A stretch of DNA of 6,654 bases, taken from assembly GCA_900766795.1 (NCBI GenBank), contig CAAFWX010000037.1, forward strand, positions 1-6,654. The letters run 5' to 3'. The notes below the pieces were generated by a model that worked only from the letters and a program-made list of their open reading frames with translations, ran no database searches and had not been told where the DNA came from. Source of the DNA: Oscillospiraceae bacterium (GTDB lineage: Bacteria; Bacillota_A; Clostridia; Oscillospirales; Ruminococcaceae). Position numbers and translations under genes: made by a program. This document shows positions 1-5,662 of the stretch, in pieces (position 1 is the stretch's first letter; every line of letters starts with the position of its first letter).

Positions 1-863
1 AGCATAATATAGATGAAGAAATTGATATTCGCCATAACCGCGTCAAGGTTTTCTGCGGGAATAACCTCGATGATTCGCCAGCCCGTTGTCGGCATAACCA
101 CAACCGCGCCCACAGCGCAGCTGCTGCCGCATTTTATTCGCAGGGAAACGTCCGTCTGCGCGTCAAAAATAAGCGAGATGTCCTCGTCCTTTGCCATGTC
201 GAGAGAAACGTCCGCGGGGAGGAGATAAGCGCCTGTATCAAAATTATGGGTGCATGAAATAATGCGGTTTTCGCTGTCAACCAGCACACCCGTCATCTCC
301 TGCCCGAGAAAGTCCGACCCGAGCAGGGAAGATATGGTGGTGTTTCCGCCGAGCGTGCCCGTGATTACCCCGACGATTTTTTCGTTGTAGCAGAGCGGGG
401 TGTAGAAATTCAGCAGCGGCTCTTTAGAGTATTTTGGCGCGAAGTTCACCCAGATTCCCGTTTTTCCCGCCATGCCGTTGATGTAGTACTCTCTGCCGCT
501 TGCGTCAAATGGCTCGCCCGCGTCGGTTGTGTTCATGCCGTCCGCGCGGATGTACTCAATGGAAGTGAACGGAGTATTCGTAAGGTGCTCGCTGATGGAT
601 TCGTGCGGGTTTTCAAGCTCCTCGCCGTCCATGTACTTTGAGATTTCGGCAGCAGTGACCTGAATGCTGTTTATCGCATAGCCGACGGAGCTTTCGATTG
701 AGCCGCAAATCTGCTTGGTTTCGCGCGAGATGGTGTATTCCGCGTCGCGCATGATTTGGCTGTTCTGCTTCTCAACGATGGCGTAGAGCGACAAAAGAAC
801 AATCAGCATTACCAAAACCGACAGAACTATGTACAGCCTTTTATATAAACTCTTGTTTTCCAT
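1..863 (-). CDS. Membrane sensor with extracytoplasmic double-Cache (dCache_1-like) domain, 3' end outside window
   Basis: Open on the minus strand from the ATG at 863-861 to the window edge, giving 287 residues with no stop. A GGGAG ribosome binding site precedes the ATG by a few bases. A short basic N-terminus (MENKSLYKR) leads into one hydrophobic helix at about residues 10-30. A long extracytoplasmic stretch (about 31-275) follows, and a second hydrophobic segment starts near residue 280 (INFFIYIM) at the cut. The loop has features of dCache_1 ligand-binding domains: GREYYINGM at 123-131, then KTGIWV at 134-139, a second lobe with VLVDSENRIIS, and the closing TTGWRIIEVIP around W262. In this family the domain senses small ligands outside the cell and passes the signal through the second helix to a GGDEF, histidine kinase or chemotaxis output. 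Which output applies cannot be told here. It has its own promoter at 897-925. Confidence 0.85.
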   Translation of the reverse strand, partial: MENKSLYKRLYIVLSVLVMLIVLLSLYAIVEKQNSQIMRDAEYTISRETKQICGSIESSVGYAINSIQVTAAEISKYMDGEELENPHESISEHLTNTPFTSIEYIRADGMNTTDAGEPFDASGREYYINGMAGKTGIWVNFAPKYSKEPLLNFYTPLCYNEKIVGVITGTLGGNTTISSLLGSDFLGQEMTGVLVDSENRIISCTHNFDTGAYLLPADVSLDMAKDEDISLIFDAQTDVSLRIKCGSSCAVGAVVVMPTTGWRIIEVIPAENLDAVMANINFFIYIM

Positions 864-894
864 ATTTACTCCCAATTATTTGTAGACTATAATA

Positions 895-913
895 GGATTA
901 TACCATATAATCC
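895..913. repeat. Perfect palindrome overlapping the Cache-gene promoter; possible operator
   Basis: The plus strand reads GGATTATA, then CCA, then TATAATCC: 8-base arms around a 3-base centre. It covers the whole -10 box of the minus-strand promoter and most of the adjoining spacer. Because of the symmetry the plus strand also carries a TATAAT (906-911), with a weak -35 (TAGACT, 883-888) exactly 17 bases upstream. A dimeric repressor site is a natural reading, but palindromy of the -10 itself could be chance in AT-rich DNA. No regulator gene for it is visible. Confidence 0.5.
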
Positions 914-925
914 AATATATTTCAA
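897..925 (-). promoter_or_regulatory. Sigma-A type promoter of the Cache sensor gene (extended -10)
   Basis: On the minus strand there is TTGAAA at 925-920, a 17-base spacer, and TATAAT at 902-897. A TGG lies directly before the -10 (extended -10 form). Transcription should start near 890, leaving a leader of about 27 nt before the ATG at 863. The -10 and the end of the spacer lie inside a perfect palindrome (895-913). Confidence 0.8.
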
Positions 926-1021
926 CACAAATTTCATTTTTTTACAGCAGAAAAATGGCTCGGCAGCGGCGCATTTAATTCCCGCGTCTGAATGCGGAAT
1001 ACCCTCGAAATTTGTCGGGAC

Positions 1022-1050
1022 TTGACAAATACGCGGCTTGGTTGTAAAAT
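1022..1050 (+). promoter_or_regulatory. Sigma-A type promoter of the FUSC/HAD-like fusion gene
   Basis: TTGACA at 1022-1027 (perfect -35), 17-base spacer, TAAAAT at 1045-1050. The expected start is near 1057, giving a leader of about 55 nt before the ATG at 1112. This position argues that the longer open frame reaching back to 992 is not translated, because it would begin upstream of the promoter. Confidence 0.8.
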
Positions 1051-1099
1051 AATCTTGTTAGGGCAAAACAGAAATAAACATCAAATGCCCTTGAACAAA

Positions 1100-1105
1100 A
1101 AGGAG
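1100..1105 (+). promoter_or_regulatory. Ribosome binding site fixing the start of the fusion gene at 1112
   Basis: AAGGAG lies 6 bases before the ATG at 1112. The other in-frame ATGs, at 992 and 1085, have no Shine-Dalgarno sequence at a suitable distance, so this site decides the start. Confidence 0.8.
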
Positions 1106-1111
1106 AACAAA

Positions 1112-2386
1112 ATGAAGGAAAAACACAAACTGCCGCCAATCGGCGCCAGAATCCTGAAATCTGCGGCGGGAGTCGCACTGTGCATGTTGGTATATTTACT
1201 GCGCGGAAACGGCGGAATGCCGTTTTACAGCGCGCTTGCCGTGCTGTGGTGTATGCAGCCCTACTCGGAAACAACGCTTGACATGGCGAAGCAGCGCACC
1301 ATAGGCACGCTTATCGGCGCGGGGTTCGGGCTGGTGTTTCTGCTTGCAGAGCGCCTTTTCGTAAACCCCAATTCTGCGGCGGTTTATCTGTGCGCGTCGG
1401 TAATGATTGTGCCGATAATCTACCTTACGGTGCTGCTTGACAAGCGCAACGCTTCGTTTTTCAGCTGCGTTGTGTTCCTGAGTATCACCATCACTCACAG
1501 CTTTGACGCGAACCCCTATCTTTTTGTGCTGAACCGCGTGCTTGACACCTTTATCGGAATTGCAATCGGCGTATTGATGAACATTCCGCTTGTGCACCGA
1601 AAGCACGACAATTCCGTACTGTATGTCAGCGGAATTGACGATGTGCTGGTGGGAAGCTCCAACGCGATGATTCCCTACAACAAGGTGGAGCTTAACCGAC
1701 TTATCTCAAAGGGCGCGATGTTCACCGTGTCAACGGTTGAAACGCCCGCAACGCTGCTGACGCTTATGGAGGGTGTGTCGCTAAAGCTCCCCGTTATCGC
1801 AATGGACGGCGCGGTGCTTTACGACACCGCCGAGAACAGCTATATCGAGAGGATAACGCTCCCCGAGGAAACCTCGCGCCGCTGTGAGGAAATCATCACC
1901 GCGCAGGGGCTGCACTGCTTTGTGAACACCCTGTGCGAAAACACGCTGCTGATATATTATGGCGATTTCACAAACGAGCCTGAGCGCGACATGTTCAGCC
2001 GCTTAAGCTGCTCGCCCTATCGCAACTACATAACAAAAGAGCACCGCACGGAGCATTCCGAAACGATTTATCTGCTGGTGCTTGCCGAAAACGAGAAAAT
2101 CGAGTCGCTGCGCGAGAAGCTGTCTGCCGAGCTGGGCGACAAAATCCGCGTCACGGTTGTAGAATCTAAGGAATACGACGGCTACTCAAAGCTTCGGATT
2201 TACTCCCGCGAATCGGGAAAGCAGCAAATGCTGAAAGTGCTTATGGAGCGCGTTGGCGCTTCCTCGTGCGTGACATTCGGAAGCATAGAGGGGCAGTATG
2301 ACGTGATTGTCCACGACGACGGCGGAAACTCCGCGGTCAAGGAGTTCAGACGGCGCTATAAAAAGAGCCGCGTGAAGAATAATTAA
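1112..2386 (+). CDS. ArAE_1/FUSC-like membrane protein fused to a degenerate HAD (Cof-type) domain
   Basis: 424 residues from the ATG with a good AAGGAG site. Residues about 10-160 form an integral membrane domain of about six helices (near 12-31, 37-50, 63-83, 90-109, 115-128, 137-160). The GARILKSAAGVALC opening and QRTIGTLIGAGFGL (61-74) resemble the aromatic acid exporter ArAE_1/FUSC family, putative efflux proteins. Residues about 168-424 match the layout of a type IIB HAD phosphatase: motif I region VSGIDDVLVG (172-181), motif II region FTVSTVE (204-210), VIAMDGAVLYD (228-238, like the VISANGAVIHD segment of Cof proteins), a possible motif III Lys (K370) and an end resembling motif IV (TFGSIEGQYD, 388-397). 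The nucleophile Asp of DxDGT is Gly174, the motif II GR is VE, and the GDxxND acid pair is gone, so I infer it is catalytically dead and perhaps a binding or regulatory module. Transported substrate unknown. The family calls are from pattern recognition; the membrane part is surer than its substrate. Confidence 0.8.
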   Translation: MKEKHKLPPIGARILKSAAGVALCMLVYLLRGNGGMPFYSALAVLWCMQPYSETTLDMAKQRTIGTLIGAGFGLVFLLAERLFVNPNSAAVYLCASVMIVPIIYLTVLLDKRNASFFSCVVFLSITITHSFDANPYLFVLNRVLDTFIGIAIGVLMNIPLVHRKHDNSVLYVSGIDDVLVGSSNAMIPYNKVELNRLISKGAMFTVSTVETPATLLTLMEGVSLKLPVIAMDGAVLYDTAENSYIERITLPEETSRRCEEIITAQGLHCFVNTLCENTLLIYYGDFTNEPERDMFSRLSCSPYRNYITKEHRTEHSETIYLLVLAENEKIESLREKLSAELGDKIRVTVVESKEYDGYSKLRIYSRESGKQQMLKVLMERVGASSCVTFGSIEGQYDVIVHDDGGNSAVKEFRRRYKKSRVKNN

Positions 2387-3084
2387 CAGTGCTCTGTAAA
2401 AGTGCGGAAAATCTTTCGGCTGTTCTCGTCCGCGAGGTAGGAGTATTCGGGGTGCCACTGCACCGCCCAGAGAAAGTACTGCCCCGGCGCATAGACCGCC
2501 TCTGTAAGCCCGTCAGCTGAGTAAGCCATCTCGCGAAGCTTCGGCGAAAGCTCCTTTATGCCTTGATGGTGGAAGCTGTTGACGCTTATTCTGTCCCTGC
2601 CGAGAAGCCGTCTGAGCGGCGACTCGGGGCAAATCTCCACATCGTGCGAGGGCACGTCAAACGGCGGCTTCTGGCAGTGCACCAGCCCTGACGGCAGCTG
2701 CGAGGGAATGTCCTGATAGAGAGTGCCGCCCAGCGCCGCGTTGATGAACTGTATTCCGCGGCAGATTCCGAGAATCGGCTTGTCCTCGGCAATCGCCCGC
2801 TCCAGAAGCAGCTTTTCCATAAGGTCGCGCTCAAAGCTGATTTCGCCGCAGCGCTCATCGGGCTTTTCCCCGTAAAGCGCGGGGTTCACGTCCTGTCCGC
2901 CCGTGAACAGAAATCCGTCGCAAAGCTCGCAAGCCTGCTCCGCCTCGCTCACGCTGCCAAATACAGGCAGTATTACGGGAAACGCCCCCGCGTCCTGCAA
3001 GCCCTTAAGATACCCCGGAACCATCCAAATGCGGTTCTTCTCATAGTTCAACAGCGGTACAACACCGATTTTCGGTCTGTTCAT
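2383..3084 (-). CDS. Gamma-glutamyl-gamma-aminobutyrate hydrolase family protein (peptidase C26, class I GATase fold)
   Basis: 233 residues, complete. Characterised relatives such as PuuD cleave gamma-glutamyl amides in the cytoplasm, including gamma-glutamyl-GABA in putrescine breakdown; the substrate here is not known. The fold is visible in order: MNRPKIGVVP start, the FTGGQDVNP loop (60-68), the nucleophile elbow GICRGIQ with Cys108, the NSFHHQG segment (169-175), and VQWHPE with His211 and Glu213 completing the Cys-His-Glu triad. Length fits the family (about 230-250). The start is taken as ATG 3084-3082. An in-frame GTG at 3093-3091 would add three residues, but its bases overlap the AGGAG site, which is 8 bases from the ATG. 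No puu pathway genes are nearby, so a polyamine role is unsupported. Its stop overlaps the stop of the convergent fusion gene. It has its own strong promoter and a hairpin leader. Confidence 0.9.
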   Translation of the reverse strand: MNRPKIGVVPLLNYEKNRIWMVPGYLKGLQDAGAFPVILPVFGSVSEAEQACELCDGFLFTGGQDVNPALYGEKPDERCGEISFERDLMEKLLLERAIAEDKPILGICRGIQFINAALGGTLYQDIPSQLPSGLVHCQKPPFDVPSHDVEICPESPLRRLLGRDRISVNSFHHQGIKELSPKLREMAYSADGLTEAVYAPGQYFLWAVQWHPEYSYLADENSRKIFRTFTEHC

Positions 3085-3092
3085 ATTTGTCA

Positions 3093-3097
3093 CTCCT
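3093..3097 (-). promoter_or_regulatory. Ribosome binding site of the C26 hydrolase, overlapping a decoy GTG
   Basis: On the minus strand AGGAG (3097-3093) is followed after 8 bases by the ATG at 3084. The G at the end of the site is also the first base of an in-frame GTG, which therefore cannot use this site as its own Shine-Dalgarno sequence. Confidence 0.75.
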
Positions 3098-3108
3098 ATA
3101 TAAAAATA

Positions 3109-3136
3109 GGCGCTCTTTCGTGAAGAAAAGAGCGCC
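3109..3136 (-). terminator. Terminator-like hairpin in the 5' leader of the C26 hydrolase (possible attenuator)
   Basis: A perfect 10-bp stem: GGCGCTCTTT (3109-3118) pairs with AAAGAGCGCC (3127-3136) around an 8-base loop. On the minus strand it is followed at once by TATTTTTATA and then the AGGAG site. It sits between the predicted transcription start (about 3143) and the ribosome binding site, so it forms almost the entire 5' end of the mRNA. It could be an attenuator, a 5' stabilising hairpin, or a barrier to rightward read-through from the fusion gene, though the plus-strand side has only a poor T-tract. No alternative antiterminator stem is obvious. Confidence 0.65.
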
Positions 3137-3149
3137 CTTGCTTATCTTG

Positions 3150-3178
3150 ATTATAAAACAAATGCGGAATTTTGTCAA
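3150..3178 (-). promoter_or_regulatory. Perfect consensus sigma-A promoter of the C26 hydrolase
   Basis: On the minus strand TTGACA (3178-3173), a 17-base spacer, and TATAAT (3155-3150), both boxes matching consensus fully. The expected start is near 3143, leaving a leader of about 59 nt that includes the hairpin at 3109-3136. Predicted to be strong. Confidence 0.85.
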
Positions 3179-3180
3179 GC

Positions 3181-3239
3181 GAATTTCAGAAAACCGTTAT
3201 TTTTTGCAGGATTATTCCCGCCGCTCTTGAAATTCAGAA
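3181..3239 (+). repeat. Pair of 11-bp near-identical direct repeats between divergent promoters
   Basis: GAATTTCAGAA (3181-3191) and GAAATTCAGAA (3229-3239) match at 10 of 11 positions, 48 bases apart. The first abuts the -35 of the C26 hydrolase promoter; the second overlaps the -35 of the glmS promoter. This placement would suit a shared regulator, but short AT-rich repeats arise by chance, so this is tentative. Confidence 0.3.
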
Positions 3240-3255
3240 GCATTCGTGATATAAT
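3227..3255 (+). promoter_or_regulatory. Sigma-A type promoter of glmS (extended -10)
   Basis: TTGAAA (3227-3232), a 17-base spacer and TATAAT (3250-3255), with TGA immediately before the -10 giving the TGn extension. Expected start near 3262, so the glmS leader is about 77 nt. It is divergent from the C26 hydrolase promoter; the two -35 boxes are about 50 bp apart. Confidence 0.85.
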
Positions 3256-3281
3256 ATAGATGGTTTTCATAAAATGAACAG

Positions 3282-3301
3282 GGCGGCGCTTGCGTGCCGT
3301 C
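3282..3301 (+). other. Short GC-rich hairpin in the glmS leader
   Basis: GGCGGCGC (3282-3289) can pair with GTGCCGTC (3294-3301) over 8 positions, two of them G-U, around the loop TTGC. It lies about 20 nt after the predicted start and 22 nt before the AGGAG site. No T-tract follows, so it is not a terminator. It could stabilise the mRNA or be a protein site; function unknown. Confidence 0.45.
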
Positions 3302-3338
3302 AGAGAAATAAACTGTTTTAGATAGGAGAAAATATATT

Positions 3339-5165
3339 ATGTGCGGAATCGTTGGTTATGTTGGTCGGCGCGATTGTGCCGATGTGCTTATGGACGGGCT
3401 GGAAAAGCTGGAATACCGCGGCTACGACAGCGCGGGAATTGCGGTGTTTGAGGACAACATCATAAAGACAATCAAAACCCGCGGCAAGCTTGAAGCGATG
3501 AAAGAAAAGCTCGCGCTTGAGGGAAAGCCACTGGGTCACTGCGGAATCGGTCACACCCGATGGGCAACCCACGGAGAGCCGTCGGACGTAAACTCCCACC
3601 CCCACAGCAACGGCAGGGTAACAATTGTACATAACGGAATCATCGAAAACTATATCCCCCTGAAAGAGTTTCTGACCGAAAAAGGGTACAAATTCGCGTC
3701 GCAGACGGACAGCGAGGTGGTTGCCTGCCTGCTGGACTATTACTACTCGGAGAGGAATCCGCTGCGTGCCATCATGGAAACGGTGAAGGAGCTTGAGGGA
3801 AGCTATGCCCTCGGGATTATCTTCAAGGACTTCCCCGACCGCGTTTACGCTACTCGAAAGGGAAGCCCGCTTATCGTCGGCGAGGGCGACAATGAGTTCT
3901 TTATCGCCTCGGATATTCCCGCGTTTTTGAAGTACACGAAGAACTACGTTCTGCTGGAGGACGACGAGATTGTCTGCATGGAGGGCGGGAGCATTGATTT
4001 CTTCGATGTTCACGGCATTTCCATCGATAAGGAGGTCAGTGTCGCGGAGTGGGACGTTGAGCAGGCGCAGAAGTGCGGCTACCCCCACTATATGCTCAAA
4101 GAAATCCACGAGCAGCCCGAGGTTGTTCAAAAGACCCTCGACAGCATTGTAAAGGACGGCGTTCCCGATTTTGAGGAAATAGGGCTTACAGACGAGCGGC
4201 TTCGCGGCGTGAAGCGGGTGTTTGTGGTTGCCTGCGGCACGGCAATGCACGCGGGCATTGTGGCGCGCTACGCAATCGAAAAGCTGGCGCGCGTGCCTGT
4301 TACCGTGGAGGTTGCGAGCGAGTTCAGATATATGGACCCCATTGTGGGGGAGGGCGACCTCGTTATTGTGGTGTCCCAGTCGGGCGAAACCGCCGACACC
4401 AAGGCAGGTCTGGAGCTTGCAAAGGAGCGCGGCGCAAAGACGCTTGCTGTCGTAAACGTGAAGTACAGCGCCATCGCACGCGAAGCGGATATGTTCATTC
4501 ACACGCTTGCAGGCCCCGAGATTGCCGTTGCTTCCACTAAGGCGTACACCGTGCAGATTGCGGTGTTGTATCTTATCGCGTTCCGTTTTGCCTTTGCAAA
4601 GGGGAAAATCGACCGCGCGGAGCTTCAGCGCCTGACATCGCAGCTTTACGCTGCCCCCAAAGCCATTCAGGACATCATCGACAACAAGGACCGCTGCCAG
4701 TATATCGCGTCCAAGCTTGTGAACGTTGAGAACCTGTTTTTTATCGGCAGAAGCTTCGACCACGCGCTGTCGCTTGAAGGCTCGCTTAAGCTTAAGGAGA
4801 TAACCTATATCCACTCCGAAGCGTATGCTGCGGGAGAGCTTAAGCACGGCACAATCTCGCTTATCGAGCAGGGAATCCCCGTTATCACGGTTGCCACGCA
4901 GTCCGACGTTCTTGCAAAGACCATAAGCAACATGGAGGAGGTCAAGGCGCGCGGCGCGTTCATTGTTGCGGTTTGCCGAAAGGGCACGCAGTTCAGCGAA
5001 AACACCGTTGACCTTAAGTTCGAGATAGACACCGAGCTTGACGATATGCTCATTCCGATTCCGACGGTGTGCGCGCTCCAGCTTATCGCCTACTACACCG
5101 CCGTGCTTCGCGGAATTGACCCCGACAAGCCCAGAAACCTCGCAAAGTCCGTTACCACCGAATAA
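3339..5165 (+). CDS. glmS: Glutamine--fructose-6-phosphate aminotransferase (isomerizing), GlmS
   Basis: 608 residues, complete, close to the 609 of E. coli GlmS. It converts fructose-6-phosphate and glutamine to glucosamine-6-phosphate and glutamate in the cytoplasm, the first step towards UDP-GlcNAc for peptidoglycan. The N-terminal class II amidotransferase domain (about 1-220) begins MCGIVGYVG, so Cys2 becomes the nucleophile after Met removal; LEYRGYDSAGI (24-34), HTRWATHG (72-79), HNGIIENY (98-105) and TDSEV (123-127) are family signatures. Two SIS sugar-isomerase domains follow (about 285-420 and 455-590), with the SQSGETADT phosphate loop (346-354), STKAYT (399-404) and SLKLKEITYIHSEAY (482-496). 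The tail KPRNLAKSVTTE is the usual GlmS ending. The ATG is preceded by AGGAG (3324-3328) at 10 bases. It is monocistronic, with its own promoter and a terminator just after the stop. No glmS ribozyme is present upstream. No odd residues at active-site motifs. Confidence 0.98.
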   Translation: MCGIVGYVGRRDCADVLMDGLEKLEYRGYDSAGIAVFEDNIIKTIKTRGKLEAMKEKLALEGKPLGHCGIGHTRWATHGEPSDVNSHPHSNGRVTIVHNGIIENYIPLKEFLTEKGYKFASQTDSEVVACLLDYYYSERNPLRAIMETVKELEGSYALGIIFKDFPDRVYATRKGSPLIVGEGDNEFFIASDIPAFLKYTKNYVLLEDDEIVCMEGGSIDFFDVHGISIDKEVSVAEWDVEQAQKCGYPHYMLKEIHEQPEVVQKTLDSIVKDGVPDFEEIGLTDERLRGVKRVFVVACGTAMHAGIVARYAIEKLARVPVTVEVASEFRYMDPIVGEGDLVIVVSQSGETADTKAGLELAKERGAKTLAVVNVKYSAIAREADMFIHTLAGPEIAVASTKAYTVQIAVLYLIAFRFAFAKGKIDRAELQRLTSQLYAAPKAIQDIIDNKDRCQYIASKLVNVENLFFIGRSFDHALSLEGSLKLKEITYIHSEAYAAGELKHGTISLIEQGIPVITVATQSDVLAKTISNMEEVKARGAFIVAVCRKGTQFSENTVDLKFEIDTELDDMLIPIPTVCALQLIAYYTAVLRGIDPDKPRNLAKSVTTE

Positions 5166-5170
5166 AAAAC

Positions 5171-5199
5171 AGCCGCCCCGAGTTTCAATCGGAGCGGCT
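5171..5199. terminator. Bidirectional intrinsic terminator between glmS and the mrp operon
   Basis: AGCCGC C CCGA (5171-5181) pairs with TCGG A GCGGCT (5189-5199): an 11-position stem with one C/A mismatch and a 7-base loop. Rightward it starts 5 bases after the glmS stop and is followed by a modest T-rich stretch (TGTCTTATTT). Leftward it starts 4 bases after the stop of the C_GCAxxG_C_C gene and is followed by GTTTTTTATT, a better U-tract. It therefore serves both convergent units, most efficiently the leftward one. Confidence 0.85.
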
Positions 5200-5203
5200 T
5201 GTC

Positions 5204-5662
5204 TTATTTCTCGATAGGATTTTCCCTGATAAATTCTTCGATGAGGTCAGCAGCGAAGCGGCACAATTCGGGGCAGGGGCGCTTTTTGTAGTATTCGGCG
5301 GTGCGCGCTTCGGGCACAGCGGATTTCTCCGGCTGCTTTAGTCCGAGGAGTTCCTTGCAGATTATGCTGCCGTTTGCCGCGCGGAATTTATCGGCAAGCG
5401 CGCGGATTTTTTCGTAGAGCGCGGTTTTTCCCTCAAGGTCTTTAGGGTTCTCGTAGCCGTACAGCCAGCTTATGACCATCACCACTCCCGAGAAAGTGCC
5501 GCAGACCTCCCGCATTCGTCCCATACCGCCGCCGAAGCCCGAGGATATCCTCGCGGCGGTGGCTTCCTCCATGCCGAGTTCCTCCGCAAAAGCCACCGCA
5601 ATGGACTGCGTGCAGTTGTAGCCCTTCAGAAAGTTTTCGTATGCGATATCTCCCTTGCTCAT
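5204..5662 (-). CDS. C_GCAxxG_C_C family protein (cysteine-motif redox-type protein)
   Basis: 152 residues, complete, typical length for this family of unknown biochemical function found mostly in anaerobes. Signature elements in order: GYNCTQS with Cys17, SGFGGGMG (41-48), EVCGTFSGV with Cys54 (the GCAxxG-like element), GSIICKELLG with Cys102, and a C-terminal CPELC with Cys130 and Cys134. The conserved Cys pattern suggests metal or Fe-S binding or thiol chemistry, but this is inference from spacing. No clear signal peptide; the VVMVISWLYGY stretch (60-70) is too short to call a membrane segment. Its ATG (5662-5660) overlaps the mrp TGA (ATGA), and its GGAGG site (5676-5672) lies within the mrp coding end, so it is probably translationally coupled to mrp. 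It ends 4 bases before the terminator at 5171-5199. Confidence 0.9.
   Translation of the reverse strand: MSKGDIAYENFLKGYNCTQSIAVAFAEELGMEEATAARISSGFGGGMGRMREVCGTFSGVVMVISWLYGYENPKDLEGKTALYEKIRALADKFRAANGSIICKELLGLKQPEKSAVPEARTAEYYKKRPCPELCRFAADLIEEFIRENPIEK

Noticed and set aside
978..1000. Imperfect hairpin ATTCCCGC / GCGGAAT upstream of the fusion-gene promoter
   Set aside because: It has a bulge and no T-tract on either side, and lies outside both predicted transcripts; likely chance.
992..1111. In-frame 40-codon N-terminal extension of the fusion gene
   Set aside because: The extension begins upstream of the TTGACA/TAAAAT promoter at 1022-1050, has no ribosome binding site, and does not look like the start of the membrane domain; the ATG at 1112 has AAGGAG at 6 bases.
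1196..1606. 136-codon minus-strand open frame inside the fusion gene
   Set aside because: It is antisense to a well supported coding frame, has no ribosome binding site and no domain; composition (many His, Arg, Lys) is typical of a shadow frame.
3085..3093. GTG start adding three residues to the C26 hydrolase
   Set aside because: The GTG overlaps the AGGAG site itself, which is well spaced for the ATG at 3084; starting at the ATG gives the normal family N-terminus.
3130..3338. Possible glmS ribozyme, prompted by AGCGCC at 3131-3136
   Set aside because: AGCGCC here is one arm of the 3109-3136 hairpin, lies upstream of the glmS promoter, and is not followed by the conserved ribozyme core.
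3318..4847. 509-codon open frame on the minus strand opposite glmS
   Set aside because: It lies antisense to a fully conserved GlmS, has no recognisable domain, and such long shadow frames are expected from the codon bias of GC-richer coding DNA.
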